Positions 26,532-33,564 of a stretch of 64,000 nt of DNA are shown piece by piece. Below the pieces are notes generated by a model, which was not told the origin of the DNA, ran no database searches, and worked only from the letters and a program-made list of their open reading frames with translations. A program made the position numbers and the translations under genes. Origin of the DNA: Spirosoma sp. 48-14 (lineage in GTDB: Bacteria; Bacteroidota; Bacteroidia; Cytophagales; Spirosomataceae); the NCBI RefSeq assembly GCF_001898575.1, contig NZ_MKUD01000041.1, forward strand, positions 1 to 64,000, read 5' to 3'. Every line of letters begins with the position of its first letter. Position 1 is the stretch's first letter.

Positions 26532-27164
26532 TTAGGGTATTTTGAATACTAAATCTATAGTTTCATAACTTCTTAACTTTTCTATACAAGTTATTTTATT
26601 TTCTGAGTTATAGTAGTATTTTTCTATTATTAATCCATTAGGTAAATTTTTCCTTTTTTTCCAAACTTCATATACTGTAGAATGTGTTAATAAAGGTTTA
26701 AGATTAAATGATGTATCAATTATGTAAACTTCACTACCTGACTTTTTCTTCAATTCTTTTTTACTCTTTAAAATAAAACGTTTGCAAATTTTGTTGTTTA
26801 AAATAGTATCATTTAATGCTGTAAAATCGTAATTACGAACTTGATATTTATAAGGATTAGCATAAATGTGTAAGTTTTCGCCTTTAAAATAATATACTGG
26901 GTTATTAAATATCCCTGTATCAGTTTTAGTACTATAGGATATACCTTTTTGATCAACAAACGTTAAAGTGCTTTCTTCATCTGTAAGTTTCCATAGATAT
27001 GCATTGTAACTATTGATTTTATCATTCATCAAATAAGTTATTACACCATTTTTTTGATTGTTTTCAAAACGCAAAGAATCATATACAATTTTCCTATTAA
27101 AGTTGTATTCATTAGCATGGGATAATAGAAAAAACGCTATTTGTAATTTGAAAAGATTGATCAT
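26532..27164 (-). CDS. Cassette 2: small exported protein of unknown function
   Basis: A 210-residue, very AT-rich gene. A hydrophobic N-terminus (LFKLQIAFFLLS) may be a signal peptide. The rest is beta-rich with many Tyr and Lys (NNPVYYFKGENLHIYANPYK, KICKRFILKSKKELKKKSGS, IEKYYYNSENKI), resembling GLPGLI-type or similar secreted Bacteroidota proteins, without a firm match. The base composition differs most from the host genes, a sign of transfer. Confidence 0.65.
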   Translation of the reverse strand: MINLFKLQIAFFLLSHANEYNFNRKIVYDSLRFENNQKNGVITYLMNDKINSYNAYLWKLTDEESTLTFVDQKGISYSTKTDTGIFNNPVYYFKGENLHIYANPYKYQVRNYDFTALNDTILNNKICKRFILKSKKELKKKSGSEVYIIDTSFNLKPLLTHSTVYEVWKKRKNLPNGLIIEKYYYNSENKITCIEKLRSYETIDLVFKIP

Positions 27165-27178
27165 AAAATGGCTTGTAA

Positions 27179-27307
27179 CGGTTTCGGGCTTTGCGTTCGG
27201 GCGGGAAATCTAAGCACTTACGTTGATAAATATACTAAAGTTTAATAATATACAAATGTTGAATTATGCACTTCAACCCGCCTGACGCAAAACCCGTGTT
27301 GGCAGTA
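27179..27307 (-). repeat. attC-like site of cassette 1
   Basis: Stem 27186-27205 with 27277-27295, identical in arms to that of cassette 3. The outer repeat GTTGGCAGTA (27298-27307) matches the cassette start TTGGCAGTA read from 28704 exactly. Crossover between 27178 and 27179. The loop holds AACTTTAGT. Confidence 0.85.
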
Positions 27308-27314
27308 GTTTTTG

Positions 27315-28679
27315 TCACTCTGCTTTAGGAAAAACGACTATAGAACCAAGCTGATTAATTATTGAATCTCTACACTTTTTTTTGAAATCTTCATCATTAT
27401 TCTCCAAAATATGTTTTGCAATAAAGAATAAGTCGGCCGTTTTAATTAATGCAATATTTTCTCTTTTTGCTCCAGCTTTGCATTTTTCTGTAAAATCTAA
27501 AGTCCTTTCACTTAAATCAATAAGTCTTTGAGGATTCCCAAAAATTATCCCTTTCGCTTTTTCAAGTACTTCTTCTCTTTCAAAATCTTCCGCAAGCGAA
27601 TCATTTAATTGTCTAAACTTCGATACATCTATGTCTTTATTATCTTTCCCTTCACATTCACCTATAAATCTATCACCTTCAGGTGAAACAATAACAGCAT
27701 CTAACTCCAACTTGCCATTGTCATAATTTTCAGCACTATAGCCTAATATTTCAAGTGCTTTTATTACAGCTTTTTCAAGTTGCTTCCCTGTCTCAAAAAT
27801 CAAGTCTTTAATAATAGTTTCCTTCTCTATTTGTTGAGAAATGCTGCTGTTCTCAGCAGTAAGTTTTTCAATTTTTTGGTTATTTGTAATTATCTTTTTG
27901 CATAACTCTAATTCAGCCTTTAGCTTAAATAAATCTTTGTCTAACCAAGTTGGTTTCATCGATTTTTCTTGGTTGTCAAGTATTTTATTATTTAATTCAA
28001 CAATGAAATTTATAAAATTATTTCCAAGTTGTATTGCTTGCTTTGACCATACTTCTTTTCCATTTTTAGTTTCAGTTAAGTCCTCAAAGTCTATAAAAGG
28101 AAGTAAAATAAGATTTCCTTTATCAATTGGAATAATTCCAGAAACTATTTCCCTGCCATTTTTGGTAGCTAATAATGGTTTCAAATTATCTGCATCTATG
28201 TAACATTTGAAAGATAATATTGAGCTGAATGTTTTAACTAATTCACTCATTGAGTTATCAATAACTTTAAATGATGAGCCATTCGTATTTGTTAATTTTA
28301 TCTTTTCAATGAATTTGTAATTATTGTAAGAGTCAACATAATTTGTCCTTCTTGCATTTCGACCAGTTCCAGAAATATCGTATTTCCCAGTCTGAATAAA
28401 GAAGTCATAGAAACTGCTAACAATTACAAAAACATTTTTGCCCGATTTTATAAAAGATGAAATTTCTTTTTTCCAATACTCCGAATCCTCTTTTATTATT
28501 TTAGAACCGGTATCACCATAACTATCCTTTCCTTGATAGTTGCTTTCAATGTTAAGATAGCTGTCAAAAGGTTTTATGATTACTATATCACTTTCGTCAA
28601 GTGATAATTTTGTGTTAAAGAAACTATTAAATTTTCCTTGTCCAGGAATTTCAAAATTAATTGCTGTTATATGTTTCAT
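27315..28679 (-). CDS. Cassette 1: PD-(D/E)XK nuclease-like protein, candidate defence gene
   Basis: A 454-residue protein. The N-terminal 250 residues are alpha/beta and unknown, with a stretch like VFVIVSSFYDFFI. A coiled coil (about 255-290) precedes a C-terminal restriction-endonuclease-like domain: GKQLEKAVIKALEILGY, LELDAVIVSPEGDRFIGECE and GK, giving the D and ExK of the PD-(D/E)XK fold (here ECEGK). Such Mrr/NERD-like domains often occur in defence proteins. It is the cassette nearest to the recombinase and its ATG overlaps the stop of the 52-codon ORF. Nuclease activity is inferred only from motifs. Confidence 0.65.
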   Translation of the reverse strand: MKHITAINFEIPGQGKFNSFFNTKLSLDESDIVIIKPFDSYLNIESNYQGKDSYGDTGSKIIKEDSEYWKKEISSFIKSGKNVFVIVSSFYDFFIQTGKYDISGTGRNARRTNYVDSYNNYKFIEKIKLTNTNGSSFKVIDNSMSELVKTFSSILSFKCYIDADNLKPLLATKNGREIVSGIIPIDKGNLILLPFIDFEDLTETKNGKEVWSKQAIQLGNNFINFIVELNNKILDNQEKSMKPTWLDKDLFKLKAELELCKKIITNNQKIEKLTAENSSISQQIEKETIIKDLIFETGKQLEKAVIKALEILGYSAENYDNGKLELDAVIVSPEGDRFIGECEGKDNKDIDVSKFRQLNDSLAEDFEREEVLEKAKGIIFGNPQRLIDLSERTLDFTEKCKAGAKRENIALIKTADLFFIAKHILENNDEDFKKKCRDSIINQLGSIVVFPKAE

Positions 28680-28834
28680 AGGGTGTCTATAAAATTACTG
28701 CCAACATCCGTATTTACGGAAGTCTCTTTACTTTCAGGCAAACTTTCGTAAATATCGGCTATGTCTGGGAGTGCCTGAGCCCTAAATTGATACAGAGCCT
28801 TCATAGCCTGACTACGGATTGCCGTATCAAACAT
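28676..28834 (-). CDS. Possible 52-codon leader ORF across the attI-like site
   Basis: ATG at 28834; codons read MFDTAIRSQAMKALYQFRAQ and on through the attI-like hairpin to a TGA that overlaps the cassette 1 start (ATGA). The crossover falls inside its valine codon GTT, so the last nine codons belong to the cassette. It may be a leader peptide that couples translation to the first cassette, like ORF-11 in attI1 of class 1 integrons. It could also be chance; the composition is protein-like and no stop interrupts it. Confidence 0.45.
   Translation of the reverse strand: MFDTAIRSQAMKALYQFRAQALPDIADIYESLPESKETSVNTDVGSNFIDTL
28705..28758 (-). other. attI-like insertion site
   Basis: Arms 28708-28723 and 28742-28758 pair (CCGTATTTACG with CGTAAATA-CGG, one bulge, one wobble), with an 18-base loop. 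On the minus strand it ends ACGGATG^TTGGC, with the cut between 28705 and 28704, in the same relation as in the attC-like sites. It lies 88 bases past the recombinase stop. There is no long loop and no cassette-specific outer repeat, as expected of an attI. Confidence 0.7.
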
Positions 28835-28845
28835 AGTATTTCTGA

Positions 28846-30498
28846 CTAAATGTCCAAATTATCTAACGGGCTTTTTATCTGATCGAACCCTTTGGTAGTC
28901 AGGTGGGTATAAATCTCGGTAGTCTTGCTGCTTTCGTGTCCTAGCAGGAGTTGTATGTATCGTAGGTCGGTTCCGTTTTCGAGTAGATGTGTGGCAAATG
29001 AGTGGCGCAGCGTATGCACGGTTACGTGCTTTTTGATGCCTGCCTGCTCACAGGCCCGTTTTAGCACTAGTTGAATGCTTTTAGTGGAATAAGTGGGGCT
29101 GTCCTGACCTTCAAACAGGTAATGTATGGGTTTGTATTGACGATAATACTCACGGAGTAGTATCAGCATTTTTTGAGAGAGCAGCGTATATCGGTCTTTT
29201 TTACCTTTTGATTGCTCAATCCGTATTTGCATCCGGCTTGAGTCTATGTCCTTGATTTGTAGATTTATGGCTTCGCTAATACGCAAGCCAGACGAGTAAA
29301 TGAGCATCAATACGGCACGGTGCTTAAGGTTTTTGACCTGAGCAAAGATGCGGGTAATTTCGTCGCTACTAAGCACTGTGGGTAGCTGGCGTTCTTTGGG
29401 AGGGCGTTGTAGGGTGTAGAGCTTTCGTTTTCCGCCGAGTACTTTCTCATAATAAAACTTAATGGCATTGATGGCCTGGTTTTGGTGCGAGGCCGATACC
29501 TTACGGTCAATGACCAGATACTGACAAAAAGCGATAATCTTACGGTCGTCTATCTGGTCAATATCGTCGGTGGGGTAGTAGTTGATGAACTCCTCAAACA
29601 AGCTGACATAGTTTTTTAGCGTCTGCTGACTATATCTTAATTCCTTCATTTTCAGTAGGTAGCTTTCTGGGCATGGCCTATAATTGGCTATTGATGAAGC
29701 CGACGGACGGGGTACTCGCTCAACGATGTCGGTGTTTTCCTGATAGCGCACAGGCAGATTATGCTGGGCGGCTGCTTCCCGAATTTGACTAACAATCCTG
29801 TCGGAATAGGGCAAGGTCCACCATTTGTTTTTAGCATCCCACTTGCAGAATGGTAAGGATTTGATAACCTTAACAAGAGCGGAGTGGTAGCCAAAAATAA
29901 GACGCAATCGGGTGGCATTATGCCGATAAATTAGTACTTCGCCAGCAGGTGTGCCAGCGAGTTGTGGAGACTGATTAGGTTGTATTACTGGTTGATGTTC
30001 AATGATTTGTGAAATCCGACTACCAAAATAGGTCTGAATTTGCTGAAAGTTGTCTTTGTAGTCTGGCACCGTCCAGAAGCGGCCTTGTTTATCCCAGCGA
30101 ACAAACTGAAAACCGAGTATAAACCGAACATCAATGTCGTTTTTAGGCATTCTGATGAGGATTTTGTTGCCTAATTTCTCAATAACTACTCCCGTTGTGC
30201 TGGGCAACAATGTAGGCTCAGGTTTTATGCCCGTTGGTTTGGTTTCAGGAGCAGGCGTTGACAAATTCTCAGTGTGTTCGGTCAACTGTTGTTCCTGCCC
30301 TACGATAGTAATATCAGGGAATAAGGCCTTTAACTGATTGAATGCCTGCTGATTGTAAGGGATGTGCCAGGCCCTGTGGGTACGACTCCACCTGGCATCG
30401 GGTATTTGCCGAAGTATAGCTGCCATTTCCCGATTGTAAGGAAAATCAACCTTGATTCGGTCTTTATTATGATGATTGATTTTCAGAATATTAGGCAT
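28846..30498 (-). CDS. Tyrosine recombinase with three HARP-like repeats
   Basis: A 550-residue site-specific recombinase. The catalytic domain (about 370-545) has all active residues: Arg406 (SSGLRISE), Lys431/433 (SKGKKDR), His495 and Arg498 (HTLRHS), His521 (LLGHES) and nucleophile Tyr530 (EIYTHL). The end, IKSPLDNL, is like that of IntI. A SAM-like core-binding domain lies at about 275-360. The IntI-specific insertion between Lys and His is absent. Residues 13-60, 112-158 and 196-245 are three copies of a module of the form PYNREMAAILRQIPDARW with WxxP, like the HARP domain of SMARCAL1, which binds branched DNA. It is co-transcribed with ssb (47-base gap). Confidence 0.85.
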   Translation of the reverse strand: MPNILKINHHNKDRIKVDFPYNREMAAILRQIPDARWSRTHRAWHIPYNQQAFNQLKALFPDITIVGQEQQLTEHTENLSTPAPETKPTGIKPEPTLLPSTTGVVIEKLGNKILIRMPKNDIDVRFILGFQFVRWDKQGRFWTVPDYKDNFQQIQTYFGSRISQIIEHQPVIQPNQSPQLAGTPAGEVLIYRHNATRLRLIFGYHSALVKVIKSLPFCKWDAKNKWWTLPYSDRIVSQIREAAAQHNLPVRYQENTDIVERVPRPSASSIANYRPCPESYLLKMKELRYSQQTLKNYVSLFEEFINYYPTDDIDQIDDRKIIAFCQYLVIDRKVSASHQNQAINAIKFYYEKVLGGKRKLYTLQRPPKERQLPTVLSSDEITRIFAQVKNLKHRAVLMLIYSSGLRISEAINLQIKDIDSSRMQIRIEQSKGKKDRYTLLSQKMLILLREYYRQYKPIHYLFEGQDSPTYSTKSIQLVLKRACEQAGIKKHVTVHTLRHSFATHLLENGTDLRYIQLLLGHESSKTTEIYTHLTTKGFDQIKSPLDNLDI

Positions 30499-30545
30499 AT
30501 TGAGTTTCGTAAATACAACTTGATTTGAGGAATAAACGAAACAAA

Positions 30546-30905
30546 TTAAGGGAGTTCACTGGCCCCTGTATCGACTTTTCGATCCAGCATAATGAGTTGT
30601 TCGGCTACTATTTCGGTTACATATCGGCGGTTGCCGTCTTTGTCGTCATAGTGCCGTGTCTTCAATTTACCTTCGATATAAACAAGGCTGCCTTTCTGTA
30701 GGTATTTGTGGGCGAGGTCGGCCAGGCTGCGCCATAGCACTACCGTGTGCCATTCGGTGTTGTATTGGGGCTGACCGTTTCGGTCTTTGTATGCCTCAGT
30801 AGTGGCCAGTGTTAATTTAGCAACAGCTATGTTCCCATCAAGTTGTTGGTAGTCGGGGTCGGCACCGAGGTTACCAATGAGGGATACTTTGTTTAATCCG
30901 CGCAT
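30546..30905 (-). CDS. ssb: Single-stranded DNA-binding protein of the recombinase operon
   Basis: A 119-residue OB-fold protein from ATG 30905 (MRGLNKVSLIGNLGADPDYQ); ten extra upstream codons are open but unlikely. Core motifs are NTEWHTVVLW, YLQKGSLVYIEGKLKTR and RYVTEIVAEQ. The usual acidic C-terminal tip (DDDIPF type) is missing; it ends TGASELP. It is short and precedes the recombinase by 47 bases on the same strand. The likely role is to control folding of single-stranded cassette DNA or to work with the HARP repeats. It is probably not the replicative SSB. Confidence 0.88.
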   Translation of the reverse strand: MRGLNKVSLIGNLGADPDYQQLDGNIAVAKLTLATTEAYKDRNGQPQYNTEWHTVVLWRSLADLAHKYLQKGSLVYIEGKLKTRHYDDKDGNRRYVTEIVAEQLIMLDRKVDTGASELP

Positions 30906-30948
30906 GTGACTATTCGTTACAGGTGAGAAATGCATTCATCAAAAACAA

Positions 30949-30964
30949 CTAGTTGGCTAACTAG
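30949..30964. promoter_or_regulatory. 16-base palindrome upstream of ssb, possible operator
   Basis: CTAGTTGGCTAACTAG: 6-base arms CTAGTT and AACTAG around GGCT, 44 bases upstream of the ssb start. It contains both GTTGGC and GCTAAC, the outer-repeat words of the array. It could be an operator for the ssb-recombinase operon or a target of the recombinase. Confidence 0.35.
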
Positions 30965-31070
30965 CGAAAGGATGGAAATTCAGGCGGGTTTTTCAGGAAC
31001 AAGCCCGATATTTGCCCCTCCAAAACTAGACTGATAATCGGGCGGTTAGTAACCCGTTATCTTTTTGCCG

Positions 31071-32273
31071 ATGTCTCAAAAAGTAGTTCTTGCCTTTAGT
31101 GGAGGTCTGGATACCTCCTTCTGCGTTAAATATCTGTCCGAAGACCGGGGTATGGATGTGTATTCGGTGCTGGTCGATACGGGCGGTTTTTCGGATGCCG
31201 AACTGAAAGCCATTGAAGAGCGGGCGTATTCGCTGGGCGTGAAATCGCATAAGACGATTTCGAAAACCGACGATTATTACCAGCAATGCCTGAAGTTTCT
31301 GGTGTTTGGTAATGTCCTTAAAAACAACACGTACCCGCTTAGCGTGAGTGCCGAACGGATTTTTCAGGCCATCGCTGCGGCCGAATATGCCCGTGAAATC
31401 GGTGCGTCGGCTATTGCTCATGGTAGCACCGGAGCTGGTAACGATCAGGTGCGGTTCGATATGGCGTTTCGGATCATAGCGCCCGATGCCGAAATCATCA
31501 CGCCCATTCGCGATCTGCGGCTATCGCGGGAAGCCGAAATCGAATACCTTAAGTCGAAAGGGGTAGATCAGGAGTGGCACAAAGCGGCTTACTCGATCAA
31601 CAAGGGTTTGTGGGGAACCTCAGTGGGCGGTAAGGAAACTTTAACCTCCGATCAGTTCCTGCCCGAAACGGCCTGGCCTACCCAGATCACCAAAACCGAG
31701 CCTGAAACCATTACGCTGACGTTCCAGCATGGCGAAATCCGGGGTGTTTCGGGCGCTACATTCTCGGAAATGTACCCCAACTCGGTCGATGCCATCCGCA
31801 AGATCACTGAAATCGCCGGACCGTTTGGTATTGGCCGCGACATCCACGTGGGCGACACCATTATTGGTATCAAAGGCCGCGTTGGTTTCGAAGCCCCCGC
31901 TCCGCTGATTCTGATCAAGGCGCACCACACGCTCGAAAAGCACGTACTGGGTAAGTGGCAACTGTATTGGAAAGAACAACTGGCCAACTGGTACGGGACT
32001 ATGCTACACGAAGGTCAGTTTATGGACCCGGTAATGCGGAATATCGAAACCTTCCTGGCCGATTCGCAGGCGCATGTGTCGGGTAAGGTACACGTGCTGC
32101 TGGCTCCTCACCGTTTCCAGGTGCTGGGCATCGAGTCGGAGCATGATCTGATGTCGTCGAAGTTTGGTTCGTATGGCGAAATGAACAATGCCTGGACCGG
32201 CGACGATGTGCGGGGCTTCTCGAAAGTAGCCTCCAATCAGGTGATGATCTACGAGAAAATCAACAACCAGTGA
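31071..32273 (+). CDS. argG: Argininosuccinate synthase
   Basis: A 400-residue enzyme from ATG 31071. Seen: the ATP-pyrophosphatase loop AFSGGLDTS near the start, IAHGSTGAGNDQVRFD and YSINKGLWG. It joins citrulline and aspartate with ATP in arginine synthesis in the cytoplasm. argC follows two genes later, so this is part of a split arginine gene group. A family 9 glycosyltransferase gene overlaps its stop by four bases (GTGA). Confidence 0.95.
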   Translation: MSQKVVLAFSGGLDTSFCVKYLSEDRGMDVYSVLVDTGGFSDAELKAIEERAYSLGVKSHKTISKTDDYYQQCLKFLVFGNVLKNNTYPLSVSAERIFQAIAAAEYAREIGASAIAHGSTGAGNDQVRFDMAFRIIAPDAEIITPIRDLRLSREAEIEYLKSKGVDQEWHKAAYSINKGLWGTSVGGKETLTSDQFLPETAWPTQITKTEPETITLTFQHGEIRGVSGATFSEMYPNSVDAIRKITEIAGPFGIGRDIHVGDTIIGIKGRVGFEAPAPLILIKAHHTLEKHVLGKWQLYWKEQLANWYGTMLHEGQFMDPVMRNIETFLADSQAHVSGKVHVLLAPHRFQVLGIESEHDLMSSKFGSYGEMNNAWTGDDVRGFSKVASNQVMIYEKINNQ

Positions 32274-33466
32274 TCGGTAAAGCCCGAAAATACTGTGCTC
32301 CCCGGAGTGTAGCTTATCCATTGCAACTGCTCGATGTAGTGGTGGATGGCTATGCCCGGGGTAGCTATTCCCGTCGGGATTTTGGGCCGCCCAATCTGGA
32401 TGCGCCCGTTATACTGGTGATGACATCGGGGCATCTGGGCGATGCGTTGATCGTATCGTACATTTTCCCGCTCATCCGGCAACGCTATCCCAATGCACAG
32501 ATCGATGTGTTGGCCGGAAGCTGGTGTGATCCGATCTGGAAAGGAAATCCCTACATCCGGCGGATTGTCCATCTGAACCATCCGAACACTAACCGACGGC
32601 CGTTGTCGAAATGGCAGAAATGGCAGGAGTTTTACCAGACTACCAAAGCGGCCATCGCGACGCTTGAGGATACCATCTACGATTTTTCGATCGATGTTCG
32701 GTTTTCCGATTCGCCCATGCATTTTGTGTTGCCGTATTTGAAGGTGAAACGTAAAATCGGCTATGGCACACGCGGCTTCGGAGGACTGCTCGACGACGAG
32801 TTTTTTATGCCCGACGAGGAGGTTCACAACTTCGATCTGATACTGAAGCTGCTGAAACCTATGGGAATCGAAGCCGATTTGCGTACCGTAAAGCCCTATT
32901 TCATACATCCCGACGAATCCCCTGCCCAGTTGTGGGGTAAACTGGATCGGTCGGTTCCAACTCAAAAACCGATTCTGATCTTCCCGGAATCGGGCGATGA
33001 AGTGCGGATGTTGCCGCTGGAATATTGGAGTGAACTGGCGGTCCGTCTGCTGCAGGCAAGTAGCTCCCCGATTGTTTTTGGTGGTCAGAAAGCGTTTACG
33101 ACAAACCTTTATGAGCACGTTCGGGCGGCTGAACCTGCCTTTGCCGACAGACTCATATCGGCCGTTGGTAAGCTAACCCTGCAAGATATGGCTAGTCTGA
33201 GCGAACAGGCAAAGGCTGCGTTTACGCTCGATTCGCTTCCCATGCACTTGTGTTGTTTGGGTTGCCCTACGCTTTCGTTTCAGAAACGTGGTATGGGTAT
33301 TCAGTTTTTCCCCATTTCGAGCCAGCCAACGCTGGTGATCCACAATCATGAGCCGAGCCGATACCTTACCCTTGACCGTCCTAATTTCAAGAGTGAATAT
33401 GTCACGATGTTTGACGATGCGGTGCTGGATCTGGCTATGGAATGGTTTCGGGCAATAACTGGTTAA
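32270..33466 (+). CDS. Glycosyltransferase family 9 protein
   Basis: A 398-residue protein with GTG start overlapping the argG stop (GTGA), suggesting translational coupling. Two Rossmann-like halves: ILVMTSGHLGDALIVSYIFP at the N-terminus and ILIFPESGDEVRMLPLEYWS in the second, then FTLDSLPMHLCCLGCPTLSF, like the D-x-x-x-x-H-x-A-x-x-x-G site of heptosyltransferases. Family 9 adds heptose or similar sugars to lipopolysaccharide. Unusual for an arginine operon; the coupling to argG has no clear metabolic sense. Confidence 0.82.
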   Translation: MIGKARKYCAPRSVAYPLQLLDVVVDGYARGSYSRRDFGPPNLDAPVILVMTSGHLGDALIVSYIFPLIRQRYPNAQIDVLAGSWCDPIWKGNPYIRRIVHLNHPNTNRRPLSKWQKWQEFYQTTKAAIATLEDTIYDFSIDVRFSDSPMHFVLPYLKVKRKIGYGTRGFGGLLDDEFFMPDEEVHNFDLILKLLKPMGIEADLRTVKPYFIHPDESPAQLWGKLDRSVPTQKPILIFPESGDEVRMLPLEYWSELAVRLLQASSSPIVFGGQKAFTTNLYEHVRAAEPAFADRLISAVGKLTLQDMASLSEQAKAAFTLDSLPMHLCCLGCPTLSFQKRGMGIQFFPISSQPTLVIHNHEPSRYLTLDRPNFKSEYVTMFDDAVLDLAMEWFRAITG

Positions 33467-33476
33467 CTAGCTATGG

Positions 33477-33546
33477 CACAGAGATACACAGAGGGCTTAT
33501 TAAAATTCTCTCTATGAATCTCTGCTTTTCTCCGTGTATCTCTGTG
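33477..33546. repeat. CACAGAGATACAC inverted repeat, copy 1
   Basis: Arms 33477-33493 and 33530-33546 pair over 17 bases with one wobble. It sits between the glycosyltransferase gene and argC. A related element is at 36701-36789. Confidence 0.75.
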
Positions 33547-33564
33547 TTCCAATCCCTTTTAATA

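Larger units (their letters stand above)
20343..30905 (-). mobile_element. Integron-like cassette array with ssb and HARP-tyrosine-recombinase module
   Basis: This 10.6-kb block runs from a two-gene operon (ssb, recombinase) through an attI-like hairpin into seven cassettes. The boundaries, deduced from the recombination logic, are: 28704-27179, 27178-26329, 26328-25524, 25523-24368, 24367-23609, 23608-21482 and 21481-20343. Each cassette ends in its own imperfect palindrome, and its first 8-9 bases (starting TT) are complementary to the outer repeat of that palindrome. The cut is always G^TT. The cassettes are visibly AT-richer than the flanking argG and GH43 regions. The design is that of an integron, but the recombinase and site sequences differ from IntI/attC. 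Confidence 0.85.

Noticed and set aside
20343..28758. Explaining the cassette palindromes as ordinary terminators
   Set aside because: They are 120-200 bases long, have large conserved loops, flank every cassette and their outer repeats match the far end of the same cassette. Terminators would not do this.
28846..30498. Calling the recombinase a classical integron integrase (IntI)
   Set aside because: The C-terminal SPLDNL and cassette layout suggest it, but the IntI-specific insertion between the catalytic Lys and His is missing and the N-terminus holds HARP-like repeats.
32249..33118. 289-residue ORF antisense to the glycosyltransferase
   Set aside because: Shadow of the GT9 frame; composition not protein-like.
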